A stretch of 64,000 bases of DNA from Agarilytica sp045430305 (GTDB taxonomy: Bacteria > Pseudomonadota > Gammaproteobacteria > Pseudomonadales > Cellvibrionaceae). The stretch spans positions 124,001 to 188,000 of the forward strand of contig JAILXW010000003.1 in assembly GCA_045430305.1 (NCBI GenBank). Reading direction: 5' to 3'. Position numbers and translations under genes: made by a program. Numbering within the stretch: position 1 is the stretch's first letter; every line of letters starts with the position of its first letter. The notes under the pieces are model-generated. The model saw nothing but the letters and a program-made list of their open reading frames with translations, ran no database searches and was not told where the DNA came from. Shown here piece by piece: positions 25,612 to 33,127 of this stretch.

Positions 25612-26196
25612 TTACACAATTAAGACGCGTTCTCGGCCACTTGCCCCTTTGTAGTGGGAAAACTGCGGGCGCAAATATTCATATTGATCACCGCGAATTC
25701 TTCGACTATTAATCAGCGCCATATATTCATAAGGGTTTGGACGGTAAGGCAAAGCCAATAGCTGCATGCCAGTTTCACTCAACAAACGATCACCTTTGAA
25801 TTGATTACAACGCTTACACGACGCTACTACATTTTCCCACTTGTCTTTTCCGCCGCGACTACTAGGGTGCACATGATCGCGTGACAACTCCGAAAAAGTG
25901 AAGTAGTGACCACAATACAAACATTGACAATTATCGCGATAAAACAATGCAGAGTTCGTTAATGGTGGGTCTATTCGCATGTGGGTCATACGTTCTCCAT
26001 CGCAAGCAACAATGGCTGGTAAGTCCATTGTTGTGCGCAAACCCGTACAGCGAGATTTACCACCACATACTTTTTTAACGATACCCCCCAACGACCAAAT
26101 GACAATGCCACGCGCATATAAAGTAACGCATTCTTGCCAGTGCAGCCACTCAATGGGTTGGCCCGCCAAATTCAATCGCAATATTCTCGCTTCCAC
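25612..26196 (-). CDS. HNH endonuclease family protein
   Basis: The HNH motif is complete: CLYCGHYF supplies the first zinc Cys pair, SRDHVHPSSRGG the catalytic His, WENVVASCKRCNQFKG the Asn/His part and the second Cys pair. This type (about 190 residues, opening VEARILRLNLAGQPIEWLHWQ) is widespread as a single chromosomal gene in gammaproteobacteria and is not tied to phage. I take GTG at 26196, because AAGGTG precedes it by five bases and homologues begin about here; an upstream start at 26298 is open. It may nick or cut DNA. The biological role is not known. Confidence 0.8.
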   Translation of the reverse strand: MEARILRLNLAGQPIEWLHWQECVTLYARGIVIWSLGGIVKKVCGGKSRCTGLRTTMDLPAIVACDGERMTHMRIDPPLTNSALFYRDNCQCLYCGHYFTFSELSRDHVHPSSRGGKDKWENVVASCKRCNQFKGDRLLSETGMQLLALPYRPNPYEYMALINSRRIRGDQYEYLRPQFSHYKGASGRERVLIV

Positions 26197-26314
26197 GTGT
26201 TCACCTTCGGTCTTTTTTGTTAAGAAGTTCACATTGGTCTGCGCGATTACAAAACGTTTGAGATGTTGACCGCTTGACCCGAATTGGAAAAAAAACATTA
26301 AGATTCAGAAACGA

Positions 26315-26348
26315 AAAACCCCGCTGGGTGCACACCGAACGGGGTTTT
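26315..26348. terminator. rho-independent terminator
   Basis: AAAACCCCG (26315-26323) pairs with CGGGGTTTT (26340-26348) around a 16-base loop. On the minus strand the stem runs into TTTTTCG. It ends the transcript carrying the small frame at 26371-26520, and may also stop plus-strand transcription. Confidence 0.8.
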
Positions 26349-26370
26349 AAAATTCTTAAATTGTAGCTAC

Positions 26371-26520
26371 TTACATGGCTATGGCGATGATGAAAATGTA
26401 TGCAATGCCAGCAGCCATGAAAAATATTTTGTAGATAGGGCGATCGCCACGAATGAGGGTGGCAAATACTGAGATTTCGAAGACTAAATTGCCAATGACT
26501 AAGGCGAATGTGCCGGCCAA
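26371..26520 (-). CDS. possible 49-residue membrane protein
   Basis: A short reverse frame from a TTG at 26520 to TAA at 26371 reads as a plausible inner-membrane protein: MAGTFALVIGNLVFEISV, then FATLIRGDRPIYK, then KIFFMAAGIAYIFIIAIAM. That gives two hydrophobic helices with a charged turn, and the frame is followed after 22 bases by a rho-independent terminator. Against it, no ribosome-binding site precedes the TTG and an in-frame stop lies just upstream. It could be the end of a longer gene broken by frameshift. No family recognised. Confidence 0.35.
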   Translation of the reverse strand: MAGTFALVIGNLVFEISVFATLIRGDRPIYKIFFMAAGIAYIFIIAIAM

Positions 26521-26681
26521 TCGCTATGGAGGATTGGTAGAGGAAGGGCGGGCTACAACCAATGGCCTTGCACCCTGTATGAATTAGGGCCTGGATCTTG
26601 AAGGCATCGATCCTCGATTTAAGTGGTCTATGACTAAATAGTACGCCATATCGGCGCCTAGTCAAGGCAGGGAAAAACGGG

Positions 26682-26716
26682 AATTAAATCGCCACGACCC
26701 AGGAGGAGGTCGTGGC
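26682..26716 (-). terminator. terminator of the Rsm-like RNA
   Basis: GCCACGACC (26691-26699) pairs perfectly with GGTCGTGGC (26708-26716) around an eight-base loop. The minus-strand tail GATTTAATT is only moderately T-rich, so the 3' end is an estimate. Confidence 0.65.
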
Positions 26717-26803
26717 GCACTCACAGGATACCCATATCCAGGGTAAATTCTTGGCTGCTATCCGTACTCCTTGCCGCAGATCCATCTGCTTGCTTCCGTA
26801 ACA
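26682..26803 (-). ncRNA. probable Rsm/Csr-type small RNA (CsrA/RsmA sponge)
   Basis: A transcript of about 120 bases with no reading frame, carrying five GGA triplets (complement at 26795-26797, 26781-26783, 26768-26770, 26761-26763, 26737-26739). Two sit in perfect hairpin loops: GCAGA-TGGA-TCTGC (26776-26789) and TACCC-TGGATAT-GGGTA (26729-26745). It ends in a strong hairpin (9-base arms, 26691-26716). Size, GGA-in-loop hairpins and terminator match RsmY/RsmZ-type RNAs, which sequester the translational regulator CsrA/RsmA. Upstream is a palindrome of the GacA-box type at the right distance (see 26810-26878). The family assignment is by structure; base identity to a named Rsm RNA was not tested. 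Confidence 0.65.
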
Positions 26804-26809
26804 ATGTCT

Positions 26810-26878
26810 ATTTTACGCGGCTCAACTTTTGGGAATAGTGGTAATTCTCCATGATCTTTGTAGGATATATCCTACAAA
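26810..26878 (-). promoter_or_regulatory. GacA-type upstream activating sequence and -10 of the Rsm-like RNA
   Basis: TGTAGG-N6-CCTACA at 26859-26876 is a perfect palindrome, and two further bases each side also pair. It matches the GacA/UvrY box pattern TGTAAG-N6-CTTACA except for one base in each half. A -10 TAAAAT (minus strand, 26815-26810) predicts a start near 26803, placing the box centre about 65 bases upstream, as in rsmY and rsmZ promoters. The -35 place is poor (CTATTC), as expected for an activator-dependent promoter. Confidence 0.65.
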
Positions 26879-26923
26879 AGAGGCCAGTCACGCCAAATTA
26901 TTCGATCATATCGATCGCGCTGG

Positions 26924-27508
26924 CTAGTTACCGCGTGTTTTTTTGAGCTGTTGGCTTTGTGACTTCACAACATGCTGAATCATTAATTCCTGCATGTTCT
27001 CGCTCAAGCCATAAAAATCGACCCGCAAATACCACTCAGGCCCTTCGGCATCACAACCGACAACGATTCCGTTGACCGTAATGCTTTTCTCTTCTGGATA
27101 GAGCATGAGCTCCATTTTTAAGCGTGTACCTTCAGATAACTTTTCATCGTTGTGAAAGGCCAAGCCACAAGCACTTAAATTGGCTTCTTTTACTCGGTGC
27201 GCCAACCGCCCAACGAGGCGGCTTTCAATCACCAACTGGCTGACAATGCGCTCTAACTTTTGATTAAAGACCGTGACAAGCTCGGCGACTTTTGGGTGGG
27301 ATTCACCCACCTCGATCAACAACTTTTCGATTTGCTGATCTTGGCGCGACACCAGATCAAGTACATCCGTCGCCACTTCCTTCGTTTTGTTAGGTGAGCC
27401 TTCATCTACACCTTCGATAACATGGTAAGAAATACCTACCGTGTCTGAGATGCGAAAATATCGTCTGCGCTCGTCGTTCATAGTGCTTTCCAGTGTTGTG
27501 GCACTCAT
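26924..27508 (-). CDS. PilZ domain protein (c-di-GMP receptor)
   Basis: 194 residues. The N-terminal RRRYFRI gives the RxxxR arginines of a PilZ c-di-GMP site, and ANLSACGLAF near residue 110 gives the NxSxxG element, so binding looks intact. A helical stretch (about residues 50-105) separates the two parts, longer than in a minimal PilZ. It lies 19 bases after pomB on the same strand, so it is probably in the stator operon and may couple c-di-GMP to motor function, as YcgR does; that is inference from position. An alternative ATG nine codons in (27481) has a GGAA ribosome-binding site, while the first ATG has none. Confidence 0.82.
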   Translation of the reverse strand: MSATTLESTMNDERRRYFRISDTVGISYHVIEGVDEGSPNKTKEVATDVLDLVSRQDQQIEKLLIEVGESHPKVAELVTVFNQKLERIVSQLVIESRLVGRLAHRVKEANLSACGLAFHNDEKLSEGTRLKMELMLYPEEKSITVNGIVVGCDAEGPEWYLRVDFYGLSENMQELMIQHVVKSQSQQLKKTRGN

Positions 27509-27527
27509 AGGTGCCCGCTAAATCTCG

Positions 27528-28517
27528 TTAGAAAATTTCTTCTGGCTCTAGGTCAAATAAGTATTCCGGCTCAAGATCCAATTCTCGAAGAATGTCTTCA
27601 CCTTCTTCATTTTGCTTCAGCAACTTCAAATCTTCTTGCTCAAGTTCGTCTTCTAAACCCTGCTTTACCAGAATTTCGACACGTCGGTTACGCGCTCGAT
27701 TTTCTGCCGAATCATTAGGGGCTAGAGGTACAGTATCGGAGAAACCCGACACTTCAAACCGCTGTGAATTTAGATCGCCACCTTTCATCAACTCCATTGC
27801 AACAGATACAGCGCGCGAAGAAGATAATTCCCAGTTCGAGCGAAAGCGCGAGCTGCGAATGGGAATGTCATCGGTGTGACCTTGCACTTCAATTTTGCCC
27901 GTTTTCTGCATCAACACCGCTTTTACCTCACGCATCACATCTTTGTATGACGGCGACATTTCTGCCGAACCAGAAATAAAAGAGCCTTTTTCACGAATGC
28001 GAATGATGATGAGGCGACCGCGAGTTTCCACCTCTACCTGCCCTTCCATAATTTGTTCACTCAAGGCTCCAGCCAGCTCAAAGGCGTCTTGTTCGGTGTC
28101 GCTCAGCAATTTTTGTAGCTTGCGCATCACTTCAACTTTAACTCCAGCATCGTAACCTTCAGCACCCTGCTCAATGGTATATTCCTGGGCACAATCAACA
28201 TCCAGCGACAGCTCCGTCACGTTTTGCGTCTTCTGCCAAATTTCATTAATCGGCGTGGGGTCGGGGCGGCCAGGACTGAACTCCTGAGCAATAATGCTTG
28301 TACCCTTAGGAATATCAGTGACGTTAAAGGTGTTCTGCACACCAAAAGCTTGGGCCATAGAACCGGCCAAGCGCTTGAACTTCATGGCATCCATTTCAGA
28401 AAATGACAGCAACAGTACGAAAAAGCACATCAGTAGCGACATTAAATCCGCAAAGGTGCCCATCCAGGGGGGTAACCCGGGTTCGCAATCGCAGCCTTGT
28501 TCTTCTTCGTCGCTCAC
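27528..28517 (-). CDS. pomB: sodium-driven flagellar stator protein PomB
   Basis: 329 residues. The single TM segment, WMGTFADLMSLLMCFFVLLL, places Asp24 at the ion-binding position, the same number as in Vibrio PomB. The following SFSEMDAMKFK and IPKGTSIIAQEF are almost the Vibrio sequence. The C-terminal OmpA-like domain (about residues 165-285; EVQGHTDDIPI, NWELSSSRAVSVA, NRARNRRVEI) anchors the stator to peptidoglycan. The C-terminal tail is acidic (about 40 residues). GTG start. It lies 25 bases after pomA in the same operon and precedes a PilZ gene. Together PomA4B2 uses Na+ flow to turn the flagellum. Confidence 0.95.
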   Translation of the reverse strand: MSDEEEQGCDCEPGLPPWMGTFADLMSLLMCFFVLLLSFSEMDAMKFKRLAGSMAQAFGVQNTFNVTDIPKGTSIIAQEFSPGRPDPTPINEIWQKTQNVTELSLDVDCAQEYTIEQGAEGYDAGVKVEVMRKLQKLLSDTEQDAFELAGALSEQIMEGQVEVETRGRLIIIRIREKGSFISGSAEMSPSYKDVMREVKAVLMQKTGKIEVQGHTDDIPIRSSRFRSNWELSSSRAVSVAMELMKGGDLNSQRFEVSGFSDTVPLAPNDSAENRARNRRVEILVKQGLEDELEQEDLKLLKQNEEGEDILRELDLEPEYLFDLEPEEIF

Positions 28518-28542
28518 GAAACCTACCTAGTACAGAGATCGA

Positions 28543-29301
28543 TTAGTCTGCTTCCACGTCGCGTTTACCTTCTGGCAGGTAAGCACGCAGCATGGAATCG
28601 ATGACCCGAGGGTTTTGACCGCCTTGAATGGCTAACAACGCGTCAATAACCAGGCTTTTGATCATGGCTTCTTCGGCTGCCCGCAGTTTGAGCTTGTCAG
28701 AAATTGGGCCGGTAATTGCGTTAGCAATCACCGCGCCGTATAGGGTCGTTAAAAGAGCAACCGCCATCGCAGGGCCAATCGCTTTGGGGTCATCCATATT
28801 GGCAAGCATCGCCACCAGACCAATCAGGGTACCGATCATCCCCATCGCTGGCGCCATGTCAGACATAGCTGAAAATATACTCGAACCCGTTGTGTGCCGC
28901 TCGACAGCCTGAGTCTTGTCTTTGGAAAGCAGTGTTTTAACAACATCTGGATCGTGACCATCAACCAGCAGTTGAATACCACGCTGCAGGAAGTCGCTAC
29001 TGACCTCTTTACCCTCTAAAGAAAGCAAACCGCCTTTGCGCGCCTCATCTGCGAGGGCAACAACCTCTTCGATGAGCTCCCCGGGGTCAGGCATGCTCGA
29101 CTTAAAGCTCTTACCTGCGATTTTCATGGCGCCTAGAAATTGGCCGAGACCATATTTCGCCATACACGCGAACATGGTTCCGCCAACCACGATAACCAAA
29201 GAAGGCGCATTGACGAACATGCCTAGTTCGCCACTCATCAACATGGAAATGACGATGAGCGCCATCGCGCCCAATAAGCCTACCAGGGTTGCGAGATCCA
29301 C
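28543..29301 (-). CDS. pomA: sodium-driven flagellar stator protein PomA
   Basis: Four-helix MotA/TolQ-family channel subunit. The opening DLATLVGLLGAMALIV and the core APAMGMIGTLIGLVAMLANMDDPKAIGPAMAVALLTTLYG are nearly those of Vibrio PomA (quoted here in separate parts: APAMGMIGTLIGLVAML, then NMDDPKAIGPAMAVALL). Charged cytoplasmic loop residues for rotor contact are present. I take GTG at 29301 (252 residues) rather than the TTG one codon before it, because AGGAG then sits six bases upstream and the protein begins MDLATL as in Vibrio. No flagellar structural genes are in the window, which is usual for pomAB. Confidence 0.95.
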   Translation of the reverse strand: MDLATLVGLLGAMALIVISMLMSGELGMFVNAPSLVIVVGGTMFACMAKYGLGQFLGAMKIAGKSFKSSMPDPGELIEEVVALADEARKGGLLSLEGKEVSSDFLQRGIQLLVDGHDPDVVKTLLSKDKTQAVERHTTGSSIFSAMSDMAPAMGMIGTLIGLVAMLANMDDPKAIGPAMAVALLTTLYGAVIANAITGPISDKLKLRAAEEAMIKSLVIDALLAIQGGQNPRVIDSMLRAYLPEGKRDVEAD

Positions 29302-29496
29302 CAAGTACTCCTCTAAATCAAATTATTCTTTTAACTCTTCCAACAAGTCTAGCCTGTATCTCACAGGACAAGCATGTGATATGTAAGTTTCTGTGACGAA
29401 AAAACAGCCAAACACACATGAAAATCTTCACTCACATGTTAATTTATCGGCGACAATCGAATTTTCCTTAAGTGTCTCGACCTAAGCTCCCAAATC

Positions 29497-29525
29497 TTGA
29501 CCCCTAACATGAGCTTCGGTACTGT
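29497..29525 (+). promoter_or_regulatory. possible promoter of xseB-ispA
   Basis: TTGACC (29497-29502) and TACTGT (29520-29525) are 17 bases apart. A start near 29532 leaves a short leader with GGAGAAG as ribosome-binding site. The -10 is a weak match. Confidence 0.4.
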
Positions 29526-29549
29526 GAGCAAAATTCTGGAGAAGCCCCC

Positions 29550-29786
29550 TTGAGCAAAACTACCCCCCCTCAATTTGAAAAAGCCTTACAAGAGCTAGAG
29601 TCCATCGTGCAATCGTTAGAGTCAGGTGAATTAAGCCTGGAAGATTCCCTAGGCAGCTTCGAACGCGGTATCAAACTGACCCGACAATGCCAAACGGCTT
29701 TGCAAGACGCTGAGCAGCGCGTCTCTATTTTGCTCGAAAAAGACGGCCAGATTGTCGAAGAAGATTTTGACGAATCGGCAGAATAG
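29550..29786 (+). CDS. xseB: exodeoxyribonuclease VII small subunit
   Basis: 78 residues, the small subunit of the single-strand-specific exonuclease VII, of which several copies bind the XseA large subunit. The pattern FEKALQELESIVQSLESGEL and then SLEDSLGSFERGIKLTRQCQ is the two-helix hairpin of the family. TTG start with GGAGAAG six bases upstream. It precedes ispA by a short gap, a very common pairing. Confidence 0.93.
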   Translation: MSKTTPPQFEKALQELESIVQSLESGELSLEDSLGSFERGIKLTRQCQTALQDAEQRVSILLEKDGQIVEEDFDESAE

Positions 29787-29830
29787 CTTCACCATTGCAC
29801 CCTCCTGAATATAAAAACACGCCCACTTTA

Positions 29831-30736
29831 ATGAGTCTCTCACTTAGCGAATTTATTTCTCACCATCAATCGCGCATCGAAACGCACCTATCTAGGCTAC
29901 TCGACACGCTACTAGCGCACGACACGCCATTAATTGAGGCTATGAGATACAGCCTGCTCGATGGCGGTAAACGTTTTCGCCCCCTACTGTGTTACGCAGC
30001 AGCACAAAGCCTAAGCACAAACCCAAGCAGCACGAATAACCCTAGCTGTGCCGATGACTTTGCCAGCGCACTCGAATGCGTGCACGTGTATAGCCTGATT
30101 CACGATGACCTGCCAGCAATGGACGACGACGCACTGCGACGTGGGCGCCCCACAAATCACATAGCGTTTAACGAGGCCACAGCAATTCTGGCTGGCGACG
30201 CGCTGCAATGCCTAGCATTTGAAATTATCGCCAACTCTAAACATGCTGATGCAGAACAGAAACTCGCCGCCATACAAGTGCTCGGCAAAGCCTCTGGCGC
30301 CAGAGGTATGGTACTTGGCCAAGCCATTGACCTTGCAGCAGTCGATCAATCACTCACGCTCGAACAACTTGAAAACATGCACCGCCACAAAACAGGGACC
30401 TTAATTGAAGCTGCGGTCAATCTCGGCGCAATCGCGGCAAAAGCGTCTCATCAAGAACAGCAAAAACTCGGCGACTACGCACGCGCGCTTGGCCTTGCAT
30501 TTCAAGTACAAGACGACATTCTCGACGTCGTTTCAAGCACCGAAACATTGGGAAAAACCCAGGGCGCAGACCAAGACAACAACAAACCCACATACGTCTC
30601 GCTGCTCGGCCTTGAACAAGCAAAAATAAAAGCCGCACAACTGCGTGATGAAGCAAAAGCTGCGTGTGAACACCTCGGCGGAGGCACGACAACCCTTTCG
30701 GCGCTGGCAGACTTTGTCATCGAACGCAAATATTAG
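29831..30736 (+). CDS. ispA: farnesyl diphosphate synthase
   Basis: Condenses IPP with DMAPP and geranyl-PP to give farnesyl-PP for ubiquinone and undecaprenyl lipid synthesis. Class I trans-prenyltransferase: first Asp-rich motif HDDLPAMDDDALRRGRPTNH, second DDILDV, with the KRFRP basic motif near residue 45. I start at ATG 29831 (301 residues, MSLSLSEFIS) rather than the TTG at 29795, to match family length (about 295-300). In many relatives dxs follows ispA; here hisI comes next, so dxs is elsewhere. Confidence 0.94.
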   Translation: MSLSLSEFISHHQSRIETHLSRLLDTLLAHDTPLIEAMRYSLLDGGKRFRPLLCYAAAQSLSTNPSSTNNPSCADDFASALECVHVYSLIHDDLPAMDDDALRRGRPTNHIAFNEATAILAGDALQCLAFEIIANSKHADAEQKLAAIQVLGKASGARGMVLGQAIDLAAVDQSLTLEQLENMHRHKTGTLIEAAVNLGAIAAKASHQEQQKLGDYARALGLAFQVQDDILDVVSSTETLGKTQGADQDNNKPTYVSLLGLEQAKIKAAQLRDEAKAACEHLGGGTTTLSALADFVIERKY

Positions 30737-30754
30737 CCAGAGCATGCACCCGCA

Positions 30755-30784
30755 TTAACGCGCCCCCACTAATTCCGGTAGAAT
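30755..30784 (+). promoter_or_regulatory. possible promoter of hisI-hisE-tatABC
   Basis: TTAACG (30755-30760) and TAGAAT (30779-30784) with an 18-base spacer, four and five matches to consensus. Predicted start near 30791, about 50 bases before hisI. Confidence 0.45.
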
Positions 30785-30839
30785 GCCCTACCATTACTAC
30801 ACACTTCTCCCTTCTATCAACGAATACAAATGAATTGCC

Positions 30840-31226
30840 ATGACAGCTAATTTTCTTGAGCAAATTAAATGGAACGCTGACGGCCTCGTGGCCGCAATCG
30901 CACAAGATGCGAACTCTGGCAAAATCTTGATGATGGCCTGGATGAACGAAGACAGCCTCAAGCTCACGCTAGAAGAAGGCATTGCTGTATATTGGTCCCG
31001 TTCACGCCAAGCGATATGGCGCAAAGGTGAAAGCTCAGGTAACACACAAAAAATTAGCGAAATTCGTCTCGATTGCGACGGTGATGCGATACTATTGAAG
31101 GTAGAGCAGCTTGGCGGCATAGCCTGCCATACTGGGCGCGAATCGTGTTTTTATCGTTTGCTGAAAGATGAACAATGGCAAACCACCGACGCGGTACTAA
31201 AAGACCCGAAGGATATGTATTCATGA
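30840..31226 (+). CDS. hisI: phosphoribosyl-AMP cyclohydrolase
   Basis: Third step of histidine synthesis: opens the adenine ring of PR-AMP. 128 residues with the family motifs YWSRSRQAIWRKGESSGN, the metal-binding DCDGDA, and the zinc Cys pair in GIACHTGRESCFY. It is the stand-alone form, not fused to HisE. It overlaps hisE by ATGA, and the pair lies just before tatABC, an order found in Pseudomonas and relatives. Confidence 0.95.
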   Translation: MTANFLEQIKWNADGLVAAIAQDANSGKILMMAWMNEDSLKLTLEEGIAVYWSRSRQAIWRKGESSGNTQKISEIRLDCDGDAILLKVEQLGGIACHTGRESCFYRLLKDEQWQTTDAVLKDPKDMYS

Positions 31227-31555
31227 GCCATGTACTCGAAACGTTAGAACAAGTACTCGAAGAAAGAAAAAATGCCGCTAACACCGAAAAGTCTTATGTG
31301 GCTCAGCTACATGCAAAGGGGCTGAATAAAATACTAGAAAAAGTCGGCGAAGAAAGCACTGAAGCCATAATTGCAGCGAAAGATGCAGCACAATCTGGCG
31401 AAACAAGTTTGCTGGTGGCAGAAACCGCCGACCTTTGGTTTCATTCAATGATTATGCTCTCGCACTTGGGAGCCAGCAGTAACGACGTTCTTAATGAACT
31501 CGCGCGTCGCTTTGATATTTCAGGGCTGGAAGAAAAAGCCAGCCGCAAAAAATAA
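31223..31555 (+). CDS. hisE: phosphoribosyl-ATP pyrophosphohydrolase
   Basis: Second step of histidine synthesis: PR-ATP to PR-AMP and pyrophosphate. I start at ATG 31223, overlapping the hisI stop (ATGA); the longer frame from 31175 would lie inside hisI. 110 residues of the all-alpha NTP-pyrophosphatase fold, with EKVGEESTEAIIAAKD supplying the Mg-binding Glu residues and ETADLWFHSMIML the second helix. Confidence 0.95.
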   Translation: MSHVLETLEQVLEERKNAANTEKSYVAQLHAKGLNKILEKVGEESTEAIIAAKDAAQSGETSLLVAETADLWFHSMIMLSHLGASSNDVLNELARRFDISGLEEKASRKK

Positions 31556-31595
31556 CTTGAACTCTAAATTGAGACTACACACCTAGGAGAGCATT

Positions 31596-31835
31596 ATGGG
31601 ACTCGGCGGAATTAGCCCTTGGTCACTCTTATTAATATTGGTCATCGTACTTTTACTTTTCGGCACCAAAAAGCTCCGCAACTTAGGCGGCGATCTGGGC
31701 GGTGCACTTAAAGGCTTTAAAAAAGCCATGAACGAGGAAGAAAACACAGGCGATAACAAGCTCGAAGAACAGAGCGAAGAAACAGATAATGAAAACACTA
31801 AAAAAGAAGCGGATAAAGACAAAAGCGACGCCTAA
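31596..31835 (+). CDS. tatA: twin-arginine translocase subunit TatA
   Basis: 79 residues: a short N-terminal TM helix (ISPWSLLLILVIVLLLFG), the hinge FGTKKLRNLGGDLGGALKGF as amphipathic helix, then an acidic disordered tail. TatA polymerises to form the passage for folded proteins. A good AGGAGAG ribosome-binding site precedes the ATG. First gene of tatABC. Confidence 0.95.
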   Translation: MGLGGISPWSLLLILVIVLLLFGTKKLRNLGGDLGGALKGFKKAMNEEENTGDNKLEEQSEETDNENTKKEADKDKSDA

Positions 31836-31865
31836 CCTTTAGCCGCTTTTATCTTTAATACTCTT

Positions 31866-32285
31866 ATGGGCTTCGCAGAACTCTTTGTTATCGCCATTGT
31901 TGGGCTACTCGTGATTGGCCCAGAAAAGCTTCCCGAAACAATTAAAACGGGAATGGTGTGGTTTGGCCGTATCAAACGCGTACTAAACGACACGCGCAGT
32001 GAATTTGAACATCAACTTGGCGTTGATGACATTCGACGAGAAATTCACAATGAAGAGGTCATGGCTTCGTTAGACGCGCTAAAAATAGAAGGCCAAGCGG
32101 GTGCCAACGCAGCCAGCCAACAAATCGATGACGTGACAAAAATTGCTCAAAGTATACGTGATGACATTGAGCCCGAAGACGAAGGCCTGTACGGCGAACA
32201 ACACGGTAACCATCCGCCCCCCGAATCAGAAGACGAATCTCGAATAGACGACGAACCTGAATCAAAACGCGCATCAGACACCTAA
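31866..32285 (+). CDS. tatB: twin-arginine translocase subunit TatB
   Basis: 139 residues: FAELFVIAIVGLLVIGPEKL is the TM helix with the characteristic early Glu and GPEKLP hinge, followed by a longer amphipathic region than in TatA and a Glu/Asp-rich tail. With TatC it forms the receptor for twin-arginine signal peptides. Confidence 0.95.
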   Translation: MGFAELFVIAIVGLLVIGPEKLPETIKTGMVWFGRIKRVLNDTRSEFEHQLGVDDIRREIHNEEVMASLDALKIEGQAGANAASQQIDDVTKIAQSIRDDIEPEDEGLYGEQHGNHPPPESEDESRIDDEPESKRASDT

Positions 32286-32304
32286 GGCACAGAAAAATAA
32301 AGCC

Positions 32305-33051
32305 ATGAGCGCAAGCGAAAACGAACAACCCATCATTCAGCACTTACTCGAACTGCGAACACGCTTATTGCGCAGCCTATTATCAGTGCTTGTTATTTTT
32401 GTCGCTCTGTTTGCATTCGCAAACGACATTTACGAATTTGTTGCCCTGCCGTTACAACAATTTTTACCTGAAGGCAGCACCATGATCGCCACCGATGTGG
32501 CCTCTCCTTTTTTAACCCCATTTAAATTAACGCTGTTAGTTTCTTTATTTACTGCCATGCCTTTTATTTTGTATCAGGTATGGGCCTATATCGCGCCAGC
32601 GCTATATCAACACGAAAAGCGCCTGGCGCTACCCTTGTTCGCTAGTAGCATCATATTGTTTTATGCCGGTATAGCATTCGCCTACTACGTTGTGTTTCCA
32701 CTGGTATTTAAATTTTTTATCAGTGTCGCACCAGAAAGTATTTCTGCCATGCCTGACATTGCCAGCTATTTAAGCTTTGTTTTAAAAATCATTTTTGCTT
32801 TTGGTTTCGCATTCGAAATCCCTGTCATCACTATCATGCTCATCGCAGCCGGTATCGTGTCACCAGAAGGTTTATCCAACAAACGCCCCTACGTGATAAT
32901 CGGCTGCTTTGTACTAGGTATGTTATTGACCCCACCCGATGTCATTTCTCAAGTCATGCTTGCACTACCTATGTGGTTACTGTTTGAGTTCGGCTTGTTT
33001 TTTGGCCGAATGGTTAAACAGCGCCGCCCTTCCACCACTGAGCCAGAATAG
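32305..33051 (+). CDS. tatC: twin-arginine translocase subunit TatC
   Basis: 248 residues, six TM helices. Conserved pieces: HLLELRTRLLRSLLSVLV at the start, PFKLTLLVSLFTAMPFILYQ with YIAPALYQHEKR, then FAFGFAFEIPV and LTPPDVISQVMLALPMWLLFE. It recognises the twin-arginine motif of preproteins. Last gene of tatABC. Confidence 0.96.
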   Translation: MSASENEQPIIQHLLELRTRLLRSLLSVLVIFVALFAFANDIYEFVALPLQQFLPEGSTMIATDVASPFLTPFKLTLLVSLFTAMPFILYQVWAYIAPALYQHEKRLALPLFASSIILFYAGIAFAYYVVFPLVFKFFISVAPESISAMPDIASYLSFVLKIIFAFGFAFEIPVITIMLIAAGIVSPEGLSNKRPYVIIGCFVLGMLLTPPDVISQVMLALPMWLLFEFGLFFGRMVKQRRPSTTEPE

Positions 33052-33127
33052 CCCGCTACCACGGCCATTCAGCTTTAGTTAAGCTTCACCACCATAAACT
33101 GTACCCATACTGATCGAGGGTACGTTT

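Noticed and set aside
26201..26665. 154-residue reverse frame around the small membrane frame
   Set aside because: Composition is Arg/His/Cys-rich without any domain, and it reads across a strong terminator.
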